Under the pieces are notes generated by a model. The model saw only the letters and a list, made by a program, of their open reading frames with translations. It was not told the DNA's origin and ran no database searches. Positions 25,027 to 33,900 of a DNA stretch of 47,162 nucleotides are shown piece after piece. The stretch comes from Lentisphaerae bacterium GWF2_50_93 (GTDB lineage Bacteria; Verrucomicrobiota; Lentisphaeria; Victivallales; GWF2-50-93): contig MHBI01000024.1 in the NCBI GenBank assembly GCA_001804815.1, positions 1-47,162 on the forward strand, read 5' to 3'. The number at the start of each line of letters is the position of its first letter. The first letter of the stretch is position 1. The position numbers were made by a program, and so were the translations under genes.

Positions 25027-26461
25027 GAAAATCCTATTTGGTAAACCTAAGGGCTTCTTTGACGTGTATGACAGGAGGCCGGGAATCAAGGACAGCACCC
25101 ATTATTGTCCTGGATGCGGACATGGAATACTTCACAAGCTCATAGCCGAGGCGGTCGTCGATCTTGGGATGCAGGATGACACGATATTCATCTGCCCGGT
25201 AGGATGTTCGGTTTTTGGATACTATTATTTCGACATGGCTTCCATATCCGTCCCGCATGGCCGTGCTCCTGCGGTGGCGACAGGATTGGTCAGGGCGAAC
25301 CCGGACTGCCATGTGATATCATACCAGGGCGACGGGGATCTCGGAGCAATTGGATTCAATGAGTTCATACAAGCTGCGAACCGCGGTGAAAACATCGCTG
25401 TCTTTTTCGTCAACAATGGCGTTTATGGAATGACGGGCGGCCAGCTCGCCCCTACCACTTTGCCGGGACAGAAGACACTGACGTCGCCATACGGGCGTTC
25501 AGTTGAAACTGAAGGCTATCCTTTGAAAGTCTCTGAAATGGTCGCGGCCCTCGACTCTCCAGTCTATGTTGAAAGAGTTGCACTCACTTCTCCCAAGAAC
25601 ATCCGTGCAGGAAGACAGGCCTTGAGGAAGGCTCTCACCTATATGAAGGAGAAAAAAGGGTTCTCCATGGTGGAATTCCTGGTGGGCTGCCCTGTGAACC
25701 TGAAGAAAAGCACCAAGGACACGGATGAGTGGATCGAGAACAGCGTGATCCCTTACTTCCCGTTGAAATGCTTCAAGGATATTGCCGCCGAACGCAAGCC
25801 CAAGCAGTCAGCTGTCGGAATTTACGACAAACTGAAAGTGAAGAATTCCCTTCTGGAGACTGAGAAAATCCATCCATTCGATGAGTCAAAAGTCCCTGTT
25901 CCCGCCATTGAGGGCGAACTCAGGATAAAATGCGCTGGATTCGGCGGACAGGGAATCCTGAGCCTGGGCATGTTGATCGCCGAAGCCGGACATCTCCAGA
26001 ACCTCAAGGCCAGCTGGCTTCCGTCGTATGGGCCTGAAATGCGCGGTGGCACGGCCAATTGCTCCGTGGTTCTCAGCAGGGAATCGATAGGTTCCCCTAT
26101 CGTGAAGGAGTCCGACGTCCTCATAGCTATGAATCAGCCGTCGATAGACAGGTTCAGCGCCGATCTTTCCGGCGAAGGCCTTCTGATATATGATTCCGTC
26201 AACATCAAGTTTGACAATCCCTTGAAACGCAAGGCATATGCAATAGACGCCTCCTTGATCGCAAAGGATACCATCGGCGATGTAAGATGCGCCAACAGCG
26301 TAATGCTCGGAGCTTTCTGCGAAATCGTAGCGGCCATAGGGGAGAAGTCCTTCATCAATTCGATATACAATAATTTCCAGGGCAAGGAGAAAGTAATAGA
26401 AATGAACCTCCGGGCGTTCGAGGAAGGCAGGAAATCCGCAAGGAAGCTGATGCAGTCCTGA
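25019..26461 (+). CDS. 2-oxoacid:ferredoxin oxidoreductase, fused beta-gamma subunit
   Basis: In most relatives beta and gamma are separate proteins. Here one 480-residue protein carries both. The beta part (1 to about 290) has Cys30-x2-Cys33 and the TPP motif GDGDLGAIGFNE with the downstream NN pair. The gamma part (about 305-480) opens with the CAGFGGQG motif and the SYGPEMRGG segment typical of KorC. Both ends are complete, so it is a real fusion and not a frame error. The eight-base overlap with the alpha subunit makes translational coupling likely. Together with the delta and alpha genes it encodes the whole complex. Confidence 0.92.
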   Translation: MTKKILFGKPKGFFDVYDRRPGIKDSTHYCPGCGHGILHKLIAEAVVDLGMQDDTIFICPVGCSVFGYYYFDMASISVPHGRAPAVATGLVRANPDCHVISYQGDGDLGAIGFNEFIQAANRGENIAVFFVNNGVYGMTGGQLAPTTLPGQKTLTSPYGRSVETEGYPLKVSEMVAALDSPVYVERVALTSPKNIRAGRQALRKALTYMKEKKGFSMVEFLVGCPVNLKKSTKDTDEWIENSVIPYFPLKCFKDIAAERKPKQSAVGIYDKLKVKNSLLETEKIHPFDESKVPVPAIEGELRIKCAGFGGQGILSLGMLIAEAGHLQNLKASWLPSYGPEMRGGTANCSVVLSRESIGSPIVKESDVLIAMNQPSIDRFSADLSGEGLLIYDSVNIKFDNPLKRKAYAIDASLIAKDTIGDVRCANSVMLGAFCEIVAAIGEKSFINSIYNNFQGKEKVIEMNLRAFEEGRKSARKLMQS

Positions 26462-26544
26462 TTATAATCTTATTTAAAATGGAATCCTTGATGAAATGAA
26501 ATCAATTCTTTATCCATCAACCCTCTAATCCCCCCTACTCCACA

Positions 26545-27327
26545 ATGCATGCAAAAAGAATCATACCGTGTCTCGACGTGACTGCCGGACGTGTCGTAAA
26601 GGGCGTGAACTTCGTCAATCTCATCGATGCCGGAGATCCTGTCGCCGTAGCCCGCGAATATGACAGGCAGGGCGCCGACGAAGTGGTTTTCCTTGACATC
26701 ACAGCCAGCAGCGATGAGCGCAGGACAATGGTACACGTTGTTGAAAAAACTGCCGAACAGGTATTCATCCCCCTGACCGTGGGCGGCGGCATAAGGACCG
26801 TTGAAGACATGCGGCTCATGCTCAGTTCCGGAGCAGACAAGGTTTCAGTCAATACCGCGGCGATTAACAACCCCGGGCTTATATCCGCCGGCGCCGAAAA
26901 GTTCGGCAGCCAGTGCATCGTCCTGGCGATCGACGCGAAAAGGGATTTGAAGCACAAGGACAAATGGATCGTCTACACCCATGGCGGACGCCGCCCTACG
27001 GAACTAGACGCCGTTGAATGGGCCCGCAGATGCGTTTCGCTCGGAGCTGGCGAAATATTGCTGACAAGCATGGATTCCGACGGCACAAAGGACGGATACG
27101 ACTGCGAACTGACACGTAGGGTTTCGGAAACCGTCGACGTGCCCGTCATCGCATCAGGTGGCGCCGGGAAGCTTGAACACCTCTATGAAGTCATGGACTA
27201 TGGAAAGGCTGACGCCGTCCTCGCGGCAAGCATATTCCATTTCGGCACTTTTACTGTCAAGCAGGTCAAGGATTATCTTTCCTCCAGAGGAATTTCAATC
27301 AGGAAAAATTTTGAAAAAATAACATAG
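26545..27327 (+). CDS. imidazole glycerol phosphate synthase, cyclase subunit
   Basis: HisF, the (beta-alpha)8 cyclase, joins with HisH to make imidazole glycerol phosphate and AICAR in histidine synthesis. The 260 residues fit the family, and both catalytic aspartates are in place, Asp11 in CLDV and Asp130 in AIDAKR. It is separated from the oxidoreductase operon by 83 bases with no clear terminator. The malic enzyme gene follows after 11 bases, which suggests they are transcribed together. hisC is 11 kb away and no hisH is in the window. Confidence 0.96.
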   Translation: MHAKRIIPCLDVTAGRVVKGVNFVNLIDAGDPVAVAREYDRQGADEVVFLDITASSDERRTMVHVVEKTAEQVFIPLTVGGGIRTVEDMRLMLSSGADKVSVNTAAINNPGLISAGAEKFGSQCIVLAIDAKRDLKHKDKWIVYTHGGRRPTELDAVEWARRCVSLGAGEILLTSMDSDGTKDGYDCELTRRVSETVDVPVIASGGAGKLEHLYEVMDYGKADAVLAASIFHFGTFTVKQVKDYLSSRGISIRKNFEKIT

Positions 27328-27338
27328 GAGCTTAATAA

Positions 27339-28679
27339 ATGTCTTCTTCAGATGAGTCACTTAAAAAAGCAACGCGGGATTATCATTTTGGTTCCAAGCC
27401 CGGCAAGATTTCGTTGAAGACCACAAAACCCTGCGACACCCAGCTGGACCTCTCCCTTGCATATACGCCCGGAGTCGCAACCCCGTGCCTTGACATCCAG
27501 GCAAATCCGGACGACATATGGAAGTATACTGCAAAAGGGAACCTTGTTGCGGTAGTAAGCGACGGTACAGCCGTCCTTGGCCTTGGAAACATCGGCCCCG
27601 GAGCCGGAATGCCTGTCATGGAAGGAAAGGCCGTACTATTCAAGAAATTCGCCGATATTGACGCCTTCCCCCTCTGCATAGGTTCGGTATTCGACAAGGA
27701 TGGAAACTCGGATGCGAAGAAGATCATTGAAACAGTAAAGCGCCTTGAGCCAACATTCGGTGGAATCAATCTTGAGGACATTGCCGCCCCGGCTTGTTTT
27801 AAAATTGAAAAGACCCTCAAGAAAATGATGTCGATCCCGGTGTTCCATGACGATCAGCACGGAACAGCGATCATCTCCCTGGCCGCCGTGATGAACGCCG
27901 TCAAGCTTGTCGGAAAGGATATAAAGAAATGTAAATTCGTGCTCAACGGCGCTGGCGCCGCAGGCATTGCCTGTGCTGAATACTATATCAGTGCAGGTGG
28001 AGCCAGGAGGAAGAATTTCATCCTCTGTGACTCAAAAGGTGTAATCTACAAGGGCCGTACCGAAGGCATGAACGCCCAGAAGAACAGGTTTGCGGTCGAG
28101 ACGGATGCAAGGACGCTCACGGACGCACTCAGGGGCGCAGACCTCTTCATCGGACTTTCAAAAGGGAACTGCGTCACCGAGGACATGGTCAAGGGCATGG
28201 CTCCTAATGCGATAATATTCGCAATGGCAAATCCGACTCCTGAAATTTCTCCTGAAAAGGCTCTTGCAGCCGGGGCGGCAGTTGTCGGCACAGGAAGAAG
28301 CGATTTCCCAAACCAGATAAACAACGTCCTTGGTTTTCCGGGAATCTTCCGTGGCGCTCTTGATGTCAGGGCCACCGACATCAACGAGGAAATGAAATTC
28401 GCAGCATCGAAGGCCCTTGCGGAAATTGTCAACGAGAGAATTCCGCCCCATGTCCTCGAGATCCTGAAGAAGGCTTATCCGAATGACGCTGAAGCTGGGA
28501 TGTTTGACGGAGAGGCGCCGCTTAAGAAGAATTTCGTAATTCCCAAGCCCTTTGATCCTCGCGTCGTACCGAGAGTCGCGAAATATGTAGCTGAAGCTGC
28601 GATGAAGAGCGGAGTTGCAAAAGCTCCTATAGCGGATCTGGAAAAGTATGAACAGGACTTGACTGCACGGATGCGCTGA
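27339..28679 (+). CDS. malic enzyme, short form without phosphotransacetylase domain
   Basis: The enzyme converts malate to pyruvate and CO2 with NAD(P)+. The 446 residues have the N-terminal YTPGVA catalytic Tyr segment (about 42-47), the [16 protein letters not shown] lysine region (about 91-106), a NAD(P) motif NGAGAAGIA (about 203-211) and the NPTPE segment. It lacks the C-terminal phosphotransacetylase-like domain of MaeB, so it is the short bacterial type; cofactor choice is not decided. A TAGGAG ribosome site lies in the 11-base gap after hisF. It meets the ABC gene end to end with seven bases between the stops. Confidence 0.93.
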   Translation: MSSSDESLKKATRDYHFGSKPGKISLKTTKPCDTQLDLSLAYTPGVATPCLDIQANPDDIWKYTAKGNLVAVVSDGTAVLGLGNIGPGAGMPVMEGKAVLFKKFADIDAFPLCIGSVFDKDGNSDAKKIIETVKRLEPTFGGINLEDIAAPACFKIEKTLKKMMSIPVFHDDQHGTAIISLAAVMNAVKLVGKDIKKCKFVLNGAGAAGIACAEYYISAGGARRKNFILCDSKGVIYKGRTEGMNAQKNRFAVETDARTLTDALRGADLFIGLSKGNCVTEDMVKGMAPNAIIFAMANPTPEISPEKALAAGAAVVGTGRSDFPNQINNVLGFPGIFRGALDVRATDINEEMKFAASKALAEIVNERIPPHVLEILKKAYPNDAEAGMFDGEAPLKKNFVIPKPFDPRVVPRVAKYVAEAAMKSGVAKAPIADLEKYEQDLTARMR

Positions 28680-28686
28680 AGATTGT

Positions 28687-29481
28687 TCAGTTGAGTGTAA
28701 TCCATATCCTGCCGCTGCTCGAATGATGCAGCTTGAATGGAATATCAAAGGCTTCAAGAAGGACTTTGTCCGACAGTATTTCCTTTCTTGGACCTGCGGC
28801 TAGGATTTCTCCGTCCTTGAGCACCAGCCCCATGCTGAATACCGGCAGTATCTCCTCGATGCGCTGGGTTATGAAAAGCACTGACGGTGAATTGGGCTTC
28901 CTCACGAAGGAATCCACGAACTCCAGCAGGAACTCACGGCTTTTCATGTCGAGATGCACGCACGCCTCGTCTAGTATCATGATTGACGGCATTGCCATCA
29001 TTGACCTGGCAATGAGCACCTTCACCTGTTCGCCCGAGGAAAGAACTTCAAAAGGCTTTTCAGCGAGCTTTGCGGAATCCATCGATTCCATCATCTCTAG
29101 GGCTTTCTTCTTTTCCTTCTCCGTGGTTTTCCTGTAGAGACCAATGGTGCCATCGATACCAGACTGGACTATGTCTATCGCAGTCCACCTTGATGATGTC
29201 CAGTTCTGCAGGAACGGACTGACCCAGGCAATCTTCTTGCGGACCTCGAAGATGTCACAGTTTCCGAACCTGTTCCCAAGTACTGATATCTCAGCGCCGA
29301 ATTTCGGCCATACAAGACCGAGAAGCATGCGGGTGAGGCTTGTCTTGCCTGCGCCGTTCGCACCTAGGATGAACCAGTTCTCCCCCCGCCTGACCTCCCA
29401 GTTTATGTCCCTGAGTATCTCCCGGTTGCCAAGCATCAGGCTGGCGTTCCTTATTGAAATTATATTTTCATTGCCTTGCAT
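28687..29481 (-). CDS. ABC transporter ATP-binding protein
   Basis: An ABC ATPase, 264 residues from the chosen start at 29481. Walker A is GANGAGKT (40-47), the signature is LSSGE (147-151) and Walker B ends in ILDE (about 169-172). The H-loop histidine position has Gln206 (ITQR), unusual because that His normally helps ATP hydrolysis. The layout resembles ModF-like or iron/molybdate-type solo ATPases. No permease or binding protein is adjacent, so the substrate is unknown. A reading from 29751 is open but its first 90 residues overlap the repeat-bearing spacer and look unlike protein. The start has little ribosome site. Confidence 0.85.
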   Translation of the reverse strand: MQGNENIISIRNASLMLGNREILRDINWEVRRGENWFILGANGAGKTSLTRMLLGLVWPKFGAEISVLGNRFGNCDIFEVRKKIAWVSPFLQNWTSSRWTAIDIVQSGIDGTIGLYRKTTEKEKKKALEMMESMDSAKLAEKPFEVLSSGEQVKVLIARSMMAMPSIMILDEACVHLDMKSREFLLEFVDSFVRKPNSPSVLFITQRIEEILPVFSMGLVLKDGEILAAGPRKEILSDKVLLEAFDIPFKLHHSSSGRIWITLN

Positions 29482-29723
29482 CAGGTAAAGTAATGCCGGG
29501 ATTCCTGTCTGCAATTCTATCCTGATTAAATCTTGAGTGTGGCGTCCTAGCGCCCGAAACAGCCTCGGGACGCCTCGAGCCAGTTTCGGCGAAACTGTCA
29601 TACTTGAACTCCTGCTACTACGCGTTGACTTTTCAGGCAATATAAGTATGTTTGACTTTCCGTGTCCGCCGTAGCATCTCAGCGAAGGCGGAAGTCCGAC
29701 AATTTTAAATAGAAAATACCAGC
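29482..29723. repeat. divergent spacer with palindromes
   Basis: The 242-bp spacer contains CAGTTTCGGCGAAACTG at 29581-29597, an 8-bp perfect palindrome about one centre base, and a TCCGCC/GGCGGA inverted repeat at 29665-29692. They look like dispersed hairpins. No promoter motif stands out. Confidence 0.55.
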
Positions 29724-30830
29724 ATGGAACTAAAGACTGCTTTTGAAACAATCGACAACTTCCATCTCACTTCAGGGGATAGGCTTGAAGCCGCAAGGCA
29801 GATAGCCGCGTCAGGATTCAAGCCGGACATGGACGCCGTCTGCGAAATCGACCTGCACTGCCATTCTTTCTGTTCGGACGGCTACTATTCCCCTGCGAAC
29901 AAGGTCTTCGAGGCGTATAGACGGAACATGAAGGCGATCGCGATATCAGACCATGATCTGTTCGATGGACAGGAAGAGGCGATTGAAGCAGGCAGGATTT
30001 TCAAGGTCGACGTTATTCCCGCCATTGAATTCTACACCGACCGTCCAGGCATCGAGATCATCGGTCATTTTCCAGACAAGATAATTTTTCATGAACTCCT
30101 GGATTCAGGAGTTCATGAAAAAATCATCGAACCTATCAGGGAAGCCAAGAAAAAGCAGTTAGGCATAATGATTAAAAGAATACCGGAGTGTTTCAAAAGA
30201 CTCGGGTTCGATGCGGAGATAACTTCTGAAGACATTGACAAGTTTGTCCGCAACGGAGTTTCCACAAAGGGGGACATCAGCGTCATCATGTGGCAGAAGT
30301 ACGGGCCGGAACTCAGGAAAACAGGAATATCTTCCGACGTGAAGGATTTCCAGGCGAAATACACGACCCGGAAGGACCAGATAGACGTGGCGCTCCAAAT
30401 CGACATGGATCTCTCGCCGAAGGCTTTTGTGAAACGCATACTCGGCTGGGGCGGACTTCCGGGGCTACCCCATCCGACGGAACTGCGGAAGAAGGAGGGG
30501 CTGGACAATTGCGAACTCCGCAAAGTGATTGCGGATCTCGCAGACGCCGGACTCCAGACAATAGAGGTTGATGGCTGGCGGAACGGGAAATGTCCTGAGA
30601 CGGGCATGAACCAGACCGACCTTTTCAACCAGATGCGGATTGAATATAATTCAGCTCATCCTCACCGCCCTCCCCTGCTCTTCACGAACGGCTCCGACGA
30701 CCACAACCAGCCGGGCGAAGGGCTTGAACTGGGCTGCGGACACAACAGGAATCTCCGTCCTGAATTCGGAAAGCATGGGAATCTTCAGGATTTATTGCAT
30801 AGATTCCAAGCCATTCAGTCGGAAAGATAA
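29724..30830 (+). CDS. PHP-domain phosphoesterase
   Basis: The 368-residue protein has the PHP metal motifs: HxH (45-47), Asp52 and an SDHD segment (about 74-77), followed by further His and Asp residues. PHP proteins hydrolyse phosphoesters and include TrpH-like nucleotidases and histidinol phosphatases. This is longer than TrpH (about 290), and the substrate is unknown. A perfect 17-bp inverted repeat (30085-30122) lies within the coding sequence. The gene is followed after 93 bases by the secreted mosaic protein. Confidence 0.82.
   Translation: MELKTAFETIDNFHLTSGDRLEAARQIAASGFKPDMDAVCEIDLHCHSFCSDGYYSPANKVFEAYRRNMKAIAISDHDLFDGQEEAIEAGRIFKVDVIPAIEFYTDRPGIEIIGHFPDKIIFHELLDSGVHEKIIEPIREAKKKQLGIMIKRIPECFKRLGFDAEITSEDIDKFVRNGVSTKGDISVIMWQKYGPELRKTGISSDVKDFQAKYTTRKDQIDVALQIDMDLSPKAFVKRILGWGGLPGLPHPTELRKKEGLDNCELRKVIADLADAGLQTIEVDGWRNGKCPETGMNQTDLFNQMRIEYNSAHPHRPPLLFTNGSDDHNQPGEGLELGCGHNRNLRPEFGKHGNLQDLLHRFQAIQSER
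30085..30122 (+). repeat. perfect 17-bp hairpin inside the PHP gene
   Basis: TTTTTCATGAACTCCTG (30085-30101), the loop GATT, and its exact complement (30106-30122) lie in frame in the PHP gene, around residues 121-133. It could form a very stable mRNA hairpin ending in an A-run on the plus strand, with a T-run on the other strand. Confidence 0.85.
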
Positions 30831-30923
30831 GACAAAGTTTTATCTTTCCGTTCACCCCTTGCTTTTTGCCGTTTTAAGACTAAGGTTTACTACCGATTTG
30901 CAAATACAGAACTATGTTGGGGG

Positions 30924-33900
30924 ATGGGGATGTCTTATTTCACTAGATGCTTTACGCTTGCCGCATTTGTTTTTTTCGCCGCCTGGTCCTCCTGGGCTGC
31001 TTCCGACGAAGCTGATTTCACATTTAACGCAGGCGTAATAACAGGCTATTTAGGCACCGGAGGCGCTGTCGAAATTCCGGCCACGATCGGCGGTGCAGAC
31101 GTAACTTCTATTGGCGGTTCGGCATTTCAGGACTGTGCCTCTCTGACCAGCATGACAATCCCCGCAGGCGTAACACGGATTGAAGCGAGGGCATTTGCAG
31201 AGTGCAGCTCCTTGAACAGCATAACCATGCCAGCGACCGTGGAATTTATTGGAATCAGGGCGTTTCAGGTCTGCTCATCACTGACCACCGTAACAATCCC
31301 CAGCAGTGTGACCTGGATTGACAACCTGGCGTTTTACAATTGCCCCAACCTTGCTTCCGCATATTTCGATGGGAACGCGCCGGCCTTCTTCGGGCTGGAT
31401 GTGTTTGATGGAACTCCTACAAGCTTTAATATTTTCTACAAATCCACAAATACAGGATTCCATTATCCTACATGGCCCACGTGGGATGCATATCCCTGCT
31501 TTCCTCGCTACTCTGTGACTTTCAGCGCAGGAAGCGATGGAACTATAGATGGAGCGAGTTCGCAAATTGTAACCCGAGGCAGTTCCTGTACCCCGGTCAC
31601 GGCAGTGCCTAATCCAGGGAATATATTCGTCAACTGGACCTTTCTGCCCAACGGCACCCCGAAAACAGAAAATACGCTCACTTTGACAAATATCCTGAGC
31701 GACATGACGGTTACGGCAAATTTTGTCGTCAACAGGTCAATCGCAACCAATGTGGCCTCCATAAATGTTCCTGAAGGAGGTACTGCTGTTTTCCAGGTCA
31801 AGCTTTGCGCACCGCCAACTGGCATAAAGACTGTTGCTGTCAGCTGGACTTCCGGCGACGCGGATATAACCGTATCCTCAGGAGCCAGTCTTGATTTCGA
31901 CAGCGGTAACTGGGACACGTACCAGGACGTGACTCTTGCCGCCGCTGAAGATCCGGATGCGGTAAAAGGAACGGCTAAAATAACATGCTCAGCGCCCGGT
32001 CTTACAAGCGCGGAAGTCACGGCGACAGAGGTTGACAACGACTACACTCTCAAGCTTACGAATGATGGCAAAGGGACTACCGATCCCGCCACTTCGATTG
32101 TTGTGCTTAATGGCTCGGCGCAAAGCATAACGGCAACCGCTGATGCCGGATGCCATTTCCTGAACTGGACGCTCACGAGCGGAACTGGGACATTTGCCAA
32201 TGAGATAAATGAATCAACATTTTTCACACCTACATCTGATGCGACAATCAAGGCTAATTTCGCTCAAGACACCAACACTCTGATAATGGCGAAAAACGGG
32301 AACGGGACAATTACTCCCGCCACCGATAAAATCGTTGTCCCTTTTATAGCGACTCCAATTTCAGCCAGACCCGACGCAAACTGGCATTTTGTCAACTGGA
32401 CACTTGTGAACGGCGCTGCTACAATCACAAACAGCAATGCAGCAAGCACCACCGTCACTCTTACAGGCGTGGATGGCGCAACCGCTACCATAGAGGCGAG
32501 ATTTGAGCATAACACTGCTGTTCTGACGATGATCAATGGCGGGAACGGGACAATTACGCCTGTCGCAGGTTCAAGCACGGAAGACACTGTCACGCCAATT
32601 GCAATTACAGCCACTGTCACAACGGCGAATTATCATTTTTCCAAATGGACTGTTACCGGCGGGGCAAAAGTTGCAAACCCGACCTCAGCAAATACAACCG
32701 TATCCCTTACGGCCAATGGAACTGTCAAGGCTAATTTCGCGCATGACACGGCGGTCCTGACGATGGCAAAGTTCGGCGGACTGTCCGTAGTTCCTGCCGT
32801 TGGAGCGAAATCCGTCGACACGGTAACCGCAATTCCAATTGCCGCCACAGCCACAAACGCAACCTATCCTTTTATCAACTGGACAGTTTCCGGAAATGCA
32901 ATAGTCGACGATCCGGATGCCGCCTCCACATCAGTAACGCTGACAGGAAACGCGACAGTAACGGCGAATTTCATCATGCCTATAAAAAACGGAACTGCGA
33001 TATCCGCAATTTACGGAACTGCAGGAAATACGAAGATGTATAAGATAAATGTTCCGGCAGGTCAAGTTCTTTTTGAAATCAAGTCCTATGGCGGGACAGG
33101 CGATGCGGATCTCACGGTTTCCAAGGATGGGACGATACTGGGATATGGATCAAGCTCAACAAACAATGAAACCCTGCAGATTGAAAATCCCGAGGCGGGC
33201 GACTACATAATAAGCCTGAGTGCCGTAGATTCCTATTCCGGGCTGGCGCTGATGGCGAAGTATTACAGTACCAAACCGCTGCCTCCTACGGCAGTGACAG
33301 CAACAAAGGGAACATATCCTGATGCAATACTTGTGTCATGGAAGGCTTCAGCCGGGGCAGTAAGTTATCTGATATACAGGTCTGAGTCAAAGGTCATGCC
33401 AGCAGATCCTCCACTTGCTGAAACCTCGGACTTGAGCTATATGGATCCCAAGGATGCCATACTCGATGCCGGTAAAATTTTCAATTACTGGGTGAAGGCG
33501 AAAAACAGCGCCGTTCCCGGAACAAGCGCTCCCAGCGCCATGGCTTCAGGGAATATTTCAAAAGTCCCTGCTGCGCCTACGGCAGCAACGGCTTCAAAAG
33601 GAACTTATTTTGACAGGATATTGATAAGCTGGCCGAAGGTCACAGGCGCTACATCATATGAGATTTTCCGCAACACGGGTGCAGCCTCCACATTCGCCGG
33701 GGCTGTTTCACTCGAAACGATCCAGTATGACAGCAAGATGTCAACATACACCTATAGTGATTATGGTGGAGCCGATCCGAATCCCGACAATGTCTACAGA
33801 TACTGGATTCTCGCCAAGAACGCCAATGGATCCAGCGTCCCCAGCAAGGACAGCGCAGCCGGCTATATCAAGAAAACAGCGCCTGCAGCAGTCGCCGCCA

